Below are positions 1-8,200 of a stretch of DNA of 18,944 bases, one piece after another (the first letter of the stretch is position 1; every line of letters starts with the position of its first letter). The stretch covers positions 1 through 18,944 of the forward strand of contig CALIWP010000145.1 in NCBI GenBank assembly GCA_938046705.1, written 5' to 3'. A program made the translations under genes and the position numbers. Below the pieces are notes generated by a model that saw only the letters and a list, made by a program, of their open reading frames with translations, did no database searches and had not been told where the DNA came from. The DNA is from an uncultured Campylobacter sp. (GTDB lineage: Bacteria; Campylobacterota; Campylobacteria; Campylobacterales; Campylobacteraceae).

Positions 1-947
1 TTGTTGGTGTTTGTGATTGCGAGTAGTTTGTCTATGGCTTGTGCGGAACAGACGAATCTTGAAGCAGAAAAATTACAAAGTGAATGCTATAAATCAGATA
101 ATAAAAAAGCTGGAGTAAGTTGCTCTAATCTTGGGCTTTTATATTATAACGGCAAAGGTGTGGAGCAAAATTATAAAAAAGCGATCGAATTATATTCTAG
201 GGCATGCAACCTAAAAATTGGTGCCGGATGTTCTAATCTGGGACTTATGTATACAGGTGGCAAAGGTGTAGAACAGGATTATCAAAAAGCAATTGAATTA
301 TATGTTAAAGCTTGCAATATGAAAATTGGTGGAGCGTGTCATAATCTTGCTGTTATGTATGCAGATGGTAGTGGTGTAAAACAGGATCATAAAGTGGCAT
401 TCGAGCTATACACTAAAGCTTGTGATTTGAATGAGGGGGCAGGATGTTTTAATCTTGCAAACTTTTATTTATATGGGGAAATTGTAAAACAAAATTCGCA
501 AAAAACAAGCGAGTTATACTTTAAGGCTTGTAGGCTTGGCGTAGGATGGGGTTGCTATAATCTAGGACGATTATATGATAACGGCGATGGTGTAACTCAG
601 GATAACAAAAAGGCAAGCGAGGCATATTTAAAGGCTTGCAATTTGAATCATGCTATGGGATGCAATAAGCTCGGGGTTATGTATGTAAAGATTATAAAAT
701 AGCGAGTGAATTATACCTAAAGGCTTGCAATCTTGGAGAGAGCGAAGCCTGTTCTAGTATTGGAAGCTTTTATGAATATGGCGTAGAAGGTATAGTGCAG
801 GACAAAAAAGTAGCCAAAGAGTACTATCGTAAGGGTTGTGATTTGGGCAATAAAGTCGGTTGTGATTTGAATGAGAAAGTCGGTTGCGACTTAGGTGATA
901 AAGTCAGTTGTGATAAATATAAAAATTGGATAACTAAAAATAAATGA
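1..947 (+). pseudogene. Sel1-repeat, cysteine-rich (Hcp-like) secreted protein, frameshifted; 5' end at window edge
   Basis: The frame open from base 1 begins with a hydrophobic segment ending near Met-Ala-Cys-Ala, which reads as an export signal. It may start upstream of the window. Seven tandem 36-residue Sel1-type units follow. Each has a Cys near its start (GxxC-N-LG) and another in the A-C-N/D-L motif, the pattern of Helicobacter cysteine-rich proteins, where each Cys pair forms a disulfide. The frame ends at 702 inside unit 6. The homologous continuation (DYKIASELYLKACNLGE and unit 7) is read in another frame and ends with TGA at 945-947. Unit 6 spans 89 bases (652-740) against 108 for a full unit, so 19 bases are missing around 680. 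The product would be truncated at 233 residues. The gene is more AT-rich than its neighbours, suggesting acquisition. Sel1 family is secure; the exact role is unknown. Confidence 0.8.
834..914 (+). repeat. 24-bp tandem repeat, three full copies plus a partial
   Basis: Units at 834-857, 858-881 and 882-905, with a partial fourth at 906-914, all begin GGTTGTGAT or a close variant and end AAAGTC. In the downstream frame of the Sel1 gene they encode an eight-residue Cys-containing motif (GCDLxxKV) three times, forming an unusual C-terminal tail. They look like expansion of the CDLG segment at the end of the last Sel1 unit. Confidence 0.8.
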
Positions 948-976
948 CCGAATTCTGAATTTAATTCGGCCATTTT
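944..976. terminator. Bidirectional rho-independent terminator
   Basis: CCGAATT (948-954) pairs with AATTCGG (963-969). The stem extends through ATG (944-946) and CAT (971-973) across one mismatch. A T-run follows on the plus strand, and the A-rich stretch at 936-944 gives a T-run on the minus strand. It lies between the converging Sel1 gene and the flavodoxin gene, so it can stop transcription from both sides. Confidence 0.75.
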
Positions 977-995
977 GTTATTTTTGGCGGAAAAT

Positions 996-1505
996 TTATA
1001 TCCCTCTAAACGCCGCCTTCGCGTTTTCTAGGTCGTTTGCGTCGGGGTGAGTTGCGGCTCTTGCCCATCTGGCTTCGCGCTCCGGAGTTACGGCGTAGCG
1101 CGGGTCGTTAGGAGCTGCTTCGCCCATTTTGCGTAGTTGCTCGATGACTTTCGGATCGATCGCACCCTGGCAGTAAAACTCGCGTAAAATTTCATTTTCG
1201 CCCTCGCGTAGCACGACTTTTGCCTTTTCTAGGCAGTTCATCGCGTGCTCGTGCTCAGGATCCATGCCCAGCGTCATAAACAGGCCGACTTTTTTGCCCT
1301 TTATCTCGCGCAAAAAGCGTTTAAATTTAGGCTCGGCATCGCCCTTATCGACGTAAAATCCAAGCGCGATAAAGTCGTAGCGATCTAAATCCAGATGCAG
1401 ATCCTCGCTAAATTTGACCGCCTCGCAGCCAAGCTCGTTTGCGATGGCAAGACCGACTTTCTCGGTATTTCCAGTCGCGCTCGTGTAGATAACTATTTTT
1501 TTCAT
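996..1505 (-). CDS. Flavodoxin-family protein, probable electron donor to the heme-degrading radical SAM enzyme
   Basis: This 169-residue protein opens with a beta strand and the FMN phosphate-binding loop TSATGNT (residues 8-14), the hallmark of flavodoxins. A C-terminal extension includes the HPDANDLENAK motif seen in stand-alone flavodoxin-family proteins. It starts with ATG overlapping the stop of the upstream radical SAM gene by 4 bases, and AAGGA lies 6 bases before the start, so the two are translationally coupled. A HutW-type enzyme needs electrons to reduce its Fe-S cluster. A flavodoxin (HmuF) is known, from memory, to pair with the related HmuW in Fusobacterium. I infer the same job here. 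It is the last gene of the operon, ending before the shared terminator at 944-976. Confidence 0.85.
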   Translation of the reverse strand: MKKIVIYTSATGNTEKVGLAIANELGCEAVKFSEDLHLDLDRYDFIALGFYVDKGDAEPKFKRFLREIKGKKVGLFMTLGMDPEHEHAMNCLEKAKVVLREGENEILREFYCQGAIDPKVIEQLRKMGEAAPNDPRYAVTPEREARWARAATHPDANDLENAKAAFRGI

Positions 1506-2725
1506 TCAAAGTCCTTTTGTGAGATATTTGCTACTTCGGTGCCGATCGACATACCCCAAAATACGCCGTCGGTCGTGTAGTTTAAAAAGCCGTTTTCTAT
1601 GCGCATATAGCCTTTGCTTTCGCATTTTTTGAAAAACTCCATTAGCGCGCTAAAGGTCTCATCGCTAACTAGGCTTTTTACTTGCGCGAGGTCGATTTTC
1701 GGGTACATAAAGAGGCTTTTTAGCCGTCCCTCGGCGCGCTGCTTGTCGTCTACTTTGTTTATCATACGCATTTTTTCTTTAGCGTTGTAGATGTCGTAGT
1801 AGCCTAGCTTTCCGCCTGAGCCTCTACCTAGCGGCAGGATATCGGCGCCTTGGTGGCTTAGGCGGATATACTGATAGCGGTCGCGGCCGATACGGTTAAA
1901 TTTAGTATGCTCTAGCACCTCGTAGTTGCCAGTGCCTAGCAGCTTTTCAAAGAAAGCGTTGTGTAGCTTATGCTCATAGTTCACGTCGTAATAATCCTGC
2001 GACACCGTCTTTGCAAGTTCTGATTTTTCAAAAAGCTGAAGCGAATAAAAGCTCGTGCTGTCGATCTCTAGCTCGTCTACTAGGCGCGCGTCTTCTAGCA
2101 CTTCGTCTATCGTTTGTTCGGGGTAGTTAAATATAATATCCGTGCAAACCATACCGCTGAAATTTTGCCTGATCATTTTTAGGTGCTCTATCGCGCCTTT
2201 TTTGTCGTGGACGCGGTTTAGTAGCTTGCGGCCTTTGTCCGAAAACGTCTGCACGCCGATGCTAAAGCGGTTTACGCCTAGGCTTTCTAGTAGGCGCACT
2301 TTGCTCAAATTTAGATTATGCAGCGTGGTTTCTAGGCTAAATTCGCAGTCGTCCGAGATATTAAAATTTGAGCGCAGAGCCGTGATAACGGGCTCAAGGT
2401 GCTTTTCTTTTAGTATCGTAGGAGTTCCGCCGCCAAAATAGACGCTGCGGATATTTTTAGCTTGTAGATACGGAAATTTACCGTATTTTTCGATCTCGCC
2501 CAGCAGATACTGCGCGTAGCTATCTAGCTCGTCTTCTAGCTTCGTGCGGTTCATCGAGCAAAATGAGCAGATATTATCGCAAAATGGCACGTGGATATAG
2601 ATCACGCCGTCCTTTTGCGTCGGCAGCTCCTCGGTTAAAAATTTCTCAACCTCGGCGTTAGTCGCCATCTTTATCTTTTTAGGACGCGTCGGTCCGGCGT
2701 GCCCTTTTTGCCTGGTTTCAAACAT
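1502..2725 (-). CDS. hutW: HutW/ChuW-type radical SAM enzyme for oxygen-independent heme degradation
   Basis: The 407-residue protein has the radical SAM cluster motif C-x3-C-x2-C at Cys49, Cys53 and Cys56 in the VPFCDNICSFC context shared with HemN-like enzymes. The SAM-binding GGGTP is at 98-102 and a HemN-like EVTLE-equivalent segment follows. The C-terminal G-x-G-S-G-G stretch and the N-terminal RxKGHAG segment fit the ChuW/HutW/HmuW branch rather than coproporphyrinogen dehydrogenase. Family members use SAM radical chemistry to methylate and open the heme ring anaerobically, releasing iron and a linear tetrapyrrole. It sits directly after tonB (adjacent bases, GGAGGA 4 bases before ATG) and overlaps the flavodoxin gene. 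The surrounding heme/iron import genes support the substrate. The alternative, a HemN/HemW-like protein, is less likely in this context. Confidence 0.85.
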   Translation of the reverse strand: MFETRQKGHAGPTRPKKIKMATNAEVEKFLTEELPTQKDGVIYIHVPFCDNICSFCSMNRTKLEDELDSYAQYLLGEIEKYGKFPYLQAKNIRSVYFGGGTPTILKEKHLEPVITALRSNFNISDDCEFSLETTLHNLNLSKVRLLESLGVNRFSIGVQTFSDKGRKLLNRVHDKKGAIEHLKMIRQNFSGMVCTDIIFNYPEQTIDEVLEDARLVDELEIDSTSFYSLQLFEKSELAKTVSQDYYDVNYEHKLHNAFFEKLLGTGNYEVLEHTKFNRIGRDRYQYIRLSHQGADILPLGRGSGGKLGYYDIYNAKEKMRMINKVDDKQRAEGRLKSLFMYPKIDLAQVKSLVSDETFSALMEFFKKCESKGYMRIENGFLNYTTDGVFWGMSIGTEVANISQKDFE

Positions 2726-3487
2726 CTATTCCTCCGTTTTGAACTCGTAAGGTTTGGTAATTATACAGTGTGATATATTTTTTAACGCTTTAATTTCTAA
2801 CTCCTTTGTTATTTTCACCGCTTCGTCGTTAAAAATTTTATTTTTCCCGCGAACGGCTATGATCTTTATCTCTCCGTCAAATTTAAAATCTACTTCGACT
2901 CTAAACGTCCCGCTTAGCCGCAGCATGAGCGCTTTTTTGGGATATTTGGCCTCGGGCTCGCGCGCCACGGTAAAGCCCACGCCCTCTTTGCATGCGTTTT
3001 GCTCTTTTGCTTCGCCGCTATCTTGCGCGGCGGGCTGCTTTGCGGGGGCTAAATTTGAGCTAGGCAGCGAGCTTTGCTCGGCGGGTAAAATTTGACTCGG
3101 TGCGGGCGCGGGTAATGGTTCAAATTTAGGCTCCTCTTTTGCCGCTTGCGCCGGCTTTGGCGAGATTTGTTTTTTTATTTTTGGCTTTGGCGGTTGCTTT
3201 TTCTCCTCCTTTGGCTTTTTGGGTTCGCTCTCTACCGGCTTTGGCTCTAAAATTTCGGGCTCGGGCTCAAATTTGACCGGCTCGGGTTGCGTTTCCTGTG
3301 GCCATTCAAATGGCTCCGCGCTTTGAGGCGGCATATACTCTCTAGTCTCTTTGCTGGGCTCTTCTTGCGTCAAATTTAGCTTTATCTTTATCGTTTCTTG
3401 CGGTTTTGCGCTCTCTATCTGGCGCGAGTTTAACGGCAAAAAAAGCAGAGCTAAATTTAAGACGAGCGAGACTAGAAAGTAGCGCAT
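2726..3487 (-). CDS. tonB: TonB energy-transducing protein
   Basis: The 253-residue protein has one N-terminal membrane anchor (residues about 3-19). A long Pro/Glu/Lys-rich linker (about 28-150) follows, as expected for a rod spanning the periplasm. The C-terminal TonB domain (about 165-250) begins at the A-KYPKKA segment and contains the typical LSGTFRVEV-F strand. It couples the ExbB-ExbD proton channel to outer-membrane receptors by contacting their TonB box. Its ATG shares one base with the TAA of the binding-protein gene (TAATG junction), so translation is coupled. Two Cys residues (166 and 241) flank the C-terminal domain and could form a disulfide, which is only a guess. Confidence 0.9.
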   Translation of the reverse strand: MRYFLVSLVLNLALLFLPLNSRQIESAKPQETIKIKLNLTQEEPSKETREYMPPQSAEPFEWPQETQPEPVKFEPEPEILEPKPVESEPKKPKEEKKQPPKPKIKKQISPKPAQAAKEEPKFEPLPAPAPSQILPAEQSSLPSSNLAPAKQPAAQDSGEAKEQNACKEGVGFTVAREPEAKYPKKALMLRLSGTFRVEVDFKFDGEIKIIAVRGKNKIFNDEAVKITKELEIKALKNISHCIITKPYEFKTEE

Positions 3488-4308
3488 TATTTGCTTAGCA
3501 TCTCGTAAAATTTATCTACGGCTTCGCCTATGCGAGGCGTTCCTCTAAGCAGCATCGAGGAGGGCACGGTGAGTACTTTGCCGTTTTTTGCGGCGGTCGT
3601 TTTTTTAAGCACCGGATTTTGTTTTAGGAAATTTTCGCCATCGCCGCCCATGCCGCCGATAACGACGATGTAGTCGGGATTTTGCGATAAGATAAACTCG
3701 GTCGAGACGATCGGAGTCGAGCCCTCTACGCTATCGGCGATGTTTTTTAGCCCGAGTTTGGTAAAGATATCGCCCGGCAGCGTCTTTGAACTAAAGCCCG
3801 TAAGCGGCGTCGATGAAAATACCGCGAGTATTTTTTTGCCCTTTACCTCGCTGTTTGCAAAAGAGTCGATTTTGGATTTTATCTCGTTTACGACTTCGCT
3901 TGCTTTTTGCTCTTTGCCCGTTACTTTGCCGATTTCTTCGATATTTTTGTAGATATCGCCGACGCTATCGGCTTTTAGCGTGAGGGTTTTTAGGTTAAAT
4001 TTAGCAAGGCTCTCGTTTACGTTTGCCGAGTGAAAGCTTGTGATAACAAGATCAGGCTTTAGCTCGACGATCTGCTCGATATTTGGCTTTGTGTACGTGC
4101 CTACGCTTTTTAGCTTTACGGTTTGATCCTCGGGCCAAATTTTAGAAAACTGAAGCGTAGCGATGGCGGCTAGCTGATCCTGCGCGCCTAGCATATAGAC
4201 TATCTCGACGACTGATGGGTCTAGTACGACTAGCTTTTTGGGCGCGTTTGCGGTTAAATTTGCCAAAAGACAACTGGCTGCAAGTAAAAGTGCGGCTATT
4301 TTTTTCAT
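3487..4308 (-). CDS. Periplasmic heme/iron-complex binding protein (HmuT/BtuF/FhuD-like)
   Basis: Read from ATG at 4308, this is a 273-residue protein. AAAGGA lies 6 bases upstream, which favours this start over the in-frame TTG at 4323. The first 22 residues form a signal peptide with a likely cleavage at ANA-PKK. A Cys at position 13 within the hydrophobic core is not followed by a convincing lipobox context. The mature part has the class III periplasmic-binding fold signatures: LDPSVVEIVYMLGA near the start, VGTYTKPNIEQIVELKPDLVI at about 69-89, and a C-terminal NPDYIVV block. Family members carry heme, cobalamin or ferric siderophores to an ABC importer. Tyr72 sits where HmuT/PhuT proteins place a heme-ligating Tyr, which is inference. 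Neighbouring heme-degradation genes favour heme. Confidence 0.85.
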   Translation of the reverse strand: MKKIAALLLAASCLLANLTANAPKKLVVLDPSVVEIVYMLGAQDQLAAIATLQFSKIWPEDQTVKLKSVGTYTKPNIEQIVELKPDLVITSFHSANVNESLAKFNLKTLTLKADSVGDIYKNIEEIGKVTGKEQKASEVVNEIKSKIDSFANSEVKGKKILAVFSSTPLTGFSSKTLPGDIFTKLGLKNIADSVEGSTPIVSTEFILSQNPDYIVVIGGMGGDGENFLKQNPVLKKTTAAKNGKVLTVPSSMLLRGTPRIGEAVDKFYEMLSK

Positions 4309-4338
4309 AGAAAATCCTTTCAAATTTGATTTATAAAT

Positions 4339-5106
4339 TTATCGCTTTACGGGCACGACGAACGGCATGCCGTCGTGTTCTAAAATTTCGCAGTCTAGTC
4401 CGTAAATTTCATACAAAATTTCTTTCGTATAAAGCTGCTTTGCCGTGCCTGTGTAGCGTATCTCGCCGTCTTTTAGCATCACGAGTTCGTCACAAAACAT
4501 AGCGGCCAAATTTAGACCGTGCAGTACGGCTACGGAGAGTAAATTTAGCTCTCTAGTCAAATCCTCGCAGATCTTTAACATCTGGACTCCGTAGTTTAGA
4601 TCTAGCGCGCTCGTAGGCTCGTCAAGAAGCAAAATCTTTGGCTCGCTAACTAGCGCTCTAGCTAGCAGCACCCGCTGAAATTCGCCGCCACTTAAAGAGT
4701 GGGCGCTGCGTTTGGCAAACCGCTCTACGTCAAGCAGGCGCATGATCTCGTAGGTTTTGGCTACGTCGTTTGCGTCGTATCCGCTAAACTGGCTTTTTAG
4801 ATGGCAAAAGCGCCCCGTTAGCACGATATCTTCAACCGTTAAGGGCATACTTAAAACCGTTTTTTGCGGTACGAAACCTAAAATTTTAGCCAGCTCTTTT
4901 AGCGAATAATCCTCTAGCTTTTTGTTTTCCAGCGTTATCACGCCGCTATTTGGTGATAAAATTCTTAGGATATTTTTTAAAAGAGTGGATTTGCCGCAGC
5001 CGTTTGGCCCCAAAATCCCTACGAACCTACCGTTTTCAAGGCTCAAATTTACGTTTTTTAGTATCTCTTTTTTGCCGTAGCTAAAGCATAGTTTTTCTAC
5101 TTTCAC
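4339..5106 (-). CDS. ABC importer ATPase for heme/iron complex (HmuV/FecE-like)
   Basis: The 255-residue ATPase has Walker A GPNGCGKST (33-41), Q-loop Gln81, signature LSGGE (138-142), Walker B with ILLLDE (158-163) and a D-loop SALD. Size and sequence fit the iron-siderophore/heme/cobalamin importer ATPases, which power uptake from the periplasm with a FecCD-type permease. The start is GTG at 5104-5106, one base after the permease stop, with GGAG 8 bases upstream. The binding-protein gene starts 30 bases after this gene ends. Confidence 0.9.
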   Translation of the reverse strand: MKVEKLCFSYGKKEILKNVNLSLENGRFVGILGPNGCGKSTLLKNILRILSPNSGVITLENKKLEDYSLKELAKILGFVPQKTVLSMPLTVEDIVLTGRFCHLKSQFSGYDANDVAKTYEIMRLLDVERFAKRSAHSLSGGEFQRVLLARALVSEPKILLLDEPTSALDLNYGVQMLKICEDLTRELNLLSVAVLHGLNLAAMFCDELVMLKDGEIRYTGTAKQLYTKEILYEIYGLDCEILEHDGMPFVVPVKR

Positions 5107-5107
5107 C

Positions 5108-6088
5108 TTATATGCTCCTGCTTGAGCGGATAGCTAAAAATAGAAAAAACGGAGCGCCGAAAAACGCCGTAACCACGCCGATAGGTACCTCGGTCGGGCT
5201 TAGGACGCTTTTGCCTATCGTGTCGCAGGCTAGCAGGAAAAACCCGCCCGCAAAGGCGCTAATGGGTATCAAAACGATGTTGCTCGAGGTTTTTAGTATC
5301 ATGCGTAGCGTGTGCGGGATGATGAGCCCCACAAAGCCTATCATGCCCGTAAACGCTACCGAAAACGCCACGGCTAAAGATGAAACGATAAGTAGGCGTT
5401 TTTTCATCTTTTCTACGTCCACGCCTAGACTTTGAGCCTCCTCGTCGCCGCTTAGGATGACGTTTAGCTCAAAACGCTTAAAGTAAAAATACGCCATAGA
5501 TAGCACGAGAGGAACGCTGATGTAGGCGATCTTTTCCCAGTTTGCCGAGCCCACGTAGCCCATCATCCACGCTACTATCTTAAAGCTATCCTCGCCGATG
5601 AGGTAGGTCGCAAAGCTCGTAAACGCGCCCAAAAACGACGAAAATGCGATACCGATGATAAGAAGCGTGGCGATGGATTTGCCTTTTTTGGAGAGTTTAA
5701 AGATCAGCACCGAAAGTATCGCCGCGCTAAAAAATGCAAACACGCCGTAGTAAAAATCGGGAAGCTTTAAAAGATAGGCCGCCACGGCACCAAAGGTCGC
5801 AGCAGAGGCGATGCCGATGATGTAGGGGTCTGCTAGCGGGTTTAAAAATACGCTTTGCACGACGACGCCCGAGCTTGCTAAAAGCATACCGATCAAAAAT
5901 GCCATGATGACGCGCGGCAAGCGGATCTCGAGCAGGATGGTCTCTTTTATCTCGTCTATCTCGCCGCCGCTTGCAAATTTGATGATATCTTGCCACGAGA
6001 TATCGGCTCCGCCAAGACTAAGCGAAAATATAAAAAGCAGCGCCGTAAGCGCCGCCAAAACCGCCGTAACTCCGTTTTTAGTAGGCAT
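5108..6088 (-). CDS. FecCD/BtuC-family ABC permease for heme/iron complex (HmuU-like)
   Basis: The 326-residue, highly hydrophobic protein is predicted to cross the inner membrane about ten times. It carries the family landmarks: EIRLPRVIMAFLIG, FLNPLADPYIIGI in the first half, the coupling-helix segment EEAQSLGVDVE, and TGMIGFVGLIIPH near the C-terminus. It is the channel-forming subunit of the importer with the adjacent ATPase and binding protein. Its ATG (6086-6088) lies 11 bases inside the end of the receptor gene, so it is translationally coupled to the receptor. Confidence 0.9.
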   Translation of the reverse strand: MPTKNGVTAVLAALTALLFIFSLSLGGADISWQDIIKFASGGEIDEIKETILLEIRLPRVIMAFLIGMLLASSGVVVQSVFLNPLADPYIIGIASAATFGAVAAYLLKLPDFYYGVFAFFSAAILSVLIFKLSKKGKSIATLLIIGIAFSSFLGAFTSFATYLIGEDSFKIVAWMMGYVGSANWEKIAYISVPLVLSMAYFYFKRFELNVILSGDEEAQSLGVDVEKMKKRLLIVSSLAVAFSVAFTGMIGFVGLIIPHTLRMILKTSSNIVLIPISAFAGGFFLLACDTIGKSVLSPTEVPIGVVTAFFGAPFFLFLAIRSSRSI

Positions 6089-8150
6089 ACTTAAACTCTA
6101 CGTAGTAGTTTCTCTCGTCTGCGGGCTCGTATATATCCTCTAGCTCGCTTTGATAGGAGTTGTATTTTTTGTTGAATAAATTTTTAACTCCTGCAGAGAC
6201 CGAAAATCCGCCTTTAAATTTATACTTTGCGCCAAGATCCACTAGCGTTCTAGATACGGTTTGCGTCTCGTAGCCGGATATGTCCGTCACGCCCGAGTAG
6301 ATCGCTCTTTTTAGCTTTGATAGGTATTTGACGTCAAGGAGTAAATTTAGATCCTTGATCGGCTCGTAGTCGATGCTAGCGACAAATTTGCTCTTTTGTA
6401 CGGTCGGCACCTCCATGCCTTTGTTGCTACCTTTTTTAAATTCGGCTTTTACGTAGGAGAAGGTCTGGCTGGTTTTTAGATTGTCTAAAATTTGCTGCTC
6501 GGCATAGAGCTCGGCTCCGTATCTCCTGACGTCGTCTAAATTTATAAAAAACCAACCGTCGGTTATGTTGTTCGTGAGCGTTCTAGTGTAGATTTCGTTT
6601 TTCGTATCGGTTAAAAACACGGTCGCGCTTATGAAATTATCATAGATCATATCCCTAACGCCAAGCTCGTAGGTTTGGTAGGTTTCTGATTTTAGATTAT
6701 TTACTACGTAGTCGGTTCTGTTTGGCTTATCTACAAACTGAACTGGCGACGGCGAGACGAATCCGCGCTCAAATTTAAAATAAACGTTGCCGGTGTCGGA
6801 GTACTTAAAGCTAGGCGTTATCTCAAAGGCGTGGTTGTCCGAGTTTTTCTTGCCTTTAAAGGACGAATCGTTAACTATCGTTCGGCCAGGCGTCATGGCG
6901 ACGACGGAGTGTGAGCGTCTATCCATATCGTTTCTAGCTAGCTCGAGTCTATATCCTGCGCTCAAAGAAAACTGATCGGTAAAGTCGTGCTTTTCTAACA
7001 CGTAAAACGAATGCGTTTTCTTTTCTACGTCAAATTTGGTCGTGACGTCGGCGCTTACCGTGATAGGTCCGCGTCTGCTCGTAGATTTCGAGAGTATAGA
7101 TCTTTTGGCCTCTTGTCTTAAAAAATCGTAACCGAATATAAAATCTCCGCTGCCGTAGCCGTATTTGCCCTTAAATTTAGCTCCGGCTTGTTTGTCGGTT
7201 AGCCCTAGTGCTCCGCTGCCGCCGTCTTTGTAGGCGCTATACGAGTCCATGGTTAGTTTTTGATAATAAGGCGATAGATTAAACGTCAGCGCGTCGTTTA
7301 AATTTATAGAGTAGTCGGCGTTTACGCTAACTCTTTTGTTTAGATAGTCGGTTTTGCTGGAGCCCGCTTGTCTTCTGTCTTGCTCTAGCTGAGCTTTGCT
7401 TAGAGCGCCGGTGGTACGGCTTTTGTCTTTAAAGTAGCTTGAGTTTATAGATAGCGCCTGATCGTCCGTTATCTGATAGGTTAGGCCGCCCGAGACGTAG
7501 TCCTCTTTGGTTTTATCCCCGCGTCTATAACCGTTTGAGTCCGATTTTTTCGCGTTTAGTTTCAAAGATAGCGCGTCGGTTACTCCGCCGCCCACATTTA
7601 GGGCTACGTCTTTATAGGAGTAGGATGCTAGCTTGCTAGAGACGCCCGCGTAAAATTTCTTTTTGCTCTTCTTGGTGATGATATTTATCACGCCTCCCAT
7701 CGTGCCGCTGCCGTATAGAACGGTGCCGCCTCCCGGGACTATCTCTATCCTATCTACGTCCTCGATAGGTATCATATCGACGGGGATCCTAGTAGGCGTA
7801 GTGTCGATCATGTTTAGCGCGACGCCGTCCACCATCACCTTTACAGTTGTGGTCGATCTAGCCGACGAGCTCCTTCTGGAGCCTTGTCCGCGCATATCTA
7901 CGTTGTTGCCGTTTAGGCTGACGCCCGGAGCTTTTTCTAGTGCTTCTTTGATATCGCGGTATCCTCTATCCTCTATCTCTTTGGCGGTTATTACCGTTAC
8001 GTTTCTAACCTCGTCTTTTAGCGCGCTCTCAAAGCCAGTCGTGGTTATGACGGTGGCGTCTAGTCTAGTGGAGCCATCCTCTGCGGCGTATAAATTTATG
8101 CTCGCTATCAGCGAAAGCGCGATAGCTCCTTTGCTTGATTTGGTAATCAT
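6078..8150 (-). CDS. TonB-dependent outer-membrane receptor, probable heme receptor
   Basis: The 690-residue protein has a signal peptide (about 1-22, cleavage after INLYA). A TonB-box-like segment DATVITTTGF follows. The plug domain (to about 150) carries VNMRG-type MRGQGSR, the EIVPGGGTVLYGSGTMGG motif and INIITKK. A 22-strand-type barrel then ends in NYYVEFKYAY with a terminal aromatic. It has a strong ribosome-binding site (AAGGAGA, 6 bases before ATG). The region FVSPSP...LKSETYQTYELG aligns with the FRAP/NPNL region of heme receptors but lacks those exact boxes. Heme as ligand is therefore inferred from operon context (HutW and the ABC importer). A ferric siderophore remains possible. 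It is paralogous to the receptor at 9406-11451. Confidence 0.88.
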   Translation of the reverse strand: MITKSSKGAIALSLIASINLYAAEDGSTRLDATVITTTGFESALKDEVRNVTVITAKEIEDRGYRDIKEALEKAPGVSLNGNNVDMRGQGSRRSSSARSTTTVKVMVDGVALNMIDTTPTRIPVDMIPIEDVDRIEIVPGGGTVLYGSGTMGGVINIITKKSKKKFYAGVSSKLASYSYKDVALNVGGGVTDALSLKLNAKKSDSNGYRRGDKTKEDYVSGGLTYQITDDQALSINSSYFKDKSRTTGALSKAQLEQDRRQAGSSKTDYLNKRVSVNADYSINLNDALTFNLSPYYQKLTMDSYSAYKDGGSGALGLTDKQAGAKFKGKYGYGSGDFIFGYDFLRQEAKRSILSKSTSRRGPITVSADVTTKFDVEKKTHSFYVLEKHDFTDQFSLSAGYRLELARNDMDRRSHSVVAMTPGRTIVNDSSFKGKKNSDNHAFEITPSFKYSDTGNVYFKFERGFVSPSPVQFVDKPNRTDYVVNNLKSETYQTYELGVRDMIYDNFISATVFLTDTKNEIYTRTLTNNITDGWFFINLDDVRRYGAELYAEQQILDNLKTSQTFSYVKAEFKKGSNKGMEVPTVQKSKFVASIDYEPIKDLNLLLDVKYLSKLKRAIYSGVTDISGYETQTVSRTLVDLGAKYKFKGGFSVSAGVKNLFNKKYNSYQSELEDIYEPADERNYYVEFKYAY
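6091..6118. repeat. 28-bp direct repeat shared by the two receptor 3' ends (copy 1)
   Basis: TTAAACTCTACGTAG and the following 13 bases are identical to 9419-9446. They encode the conserved YYVEFK C-terminal barrel strand of the two paralogous receptors, a potential site of homologous exchange. Confidence 0.8.
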
Positions 8151-8200
8151 AGTTGTTCTCCTTGGTTAAATTTACAGGGAGATAAAATAAGGCTCATTTT

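Noticed and set aside
7663..8169. Long plus-strand open frame antisense to receptor 1
   Set aside because: It mirrors the codon bias of the minus-strand receptor gene, has no family features and lies wholly inside a confident gene. The same applies to 10958-11299 inside receptor 2.
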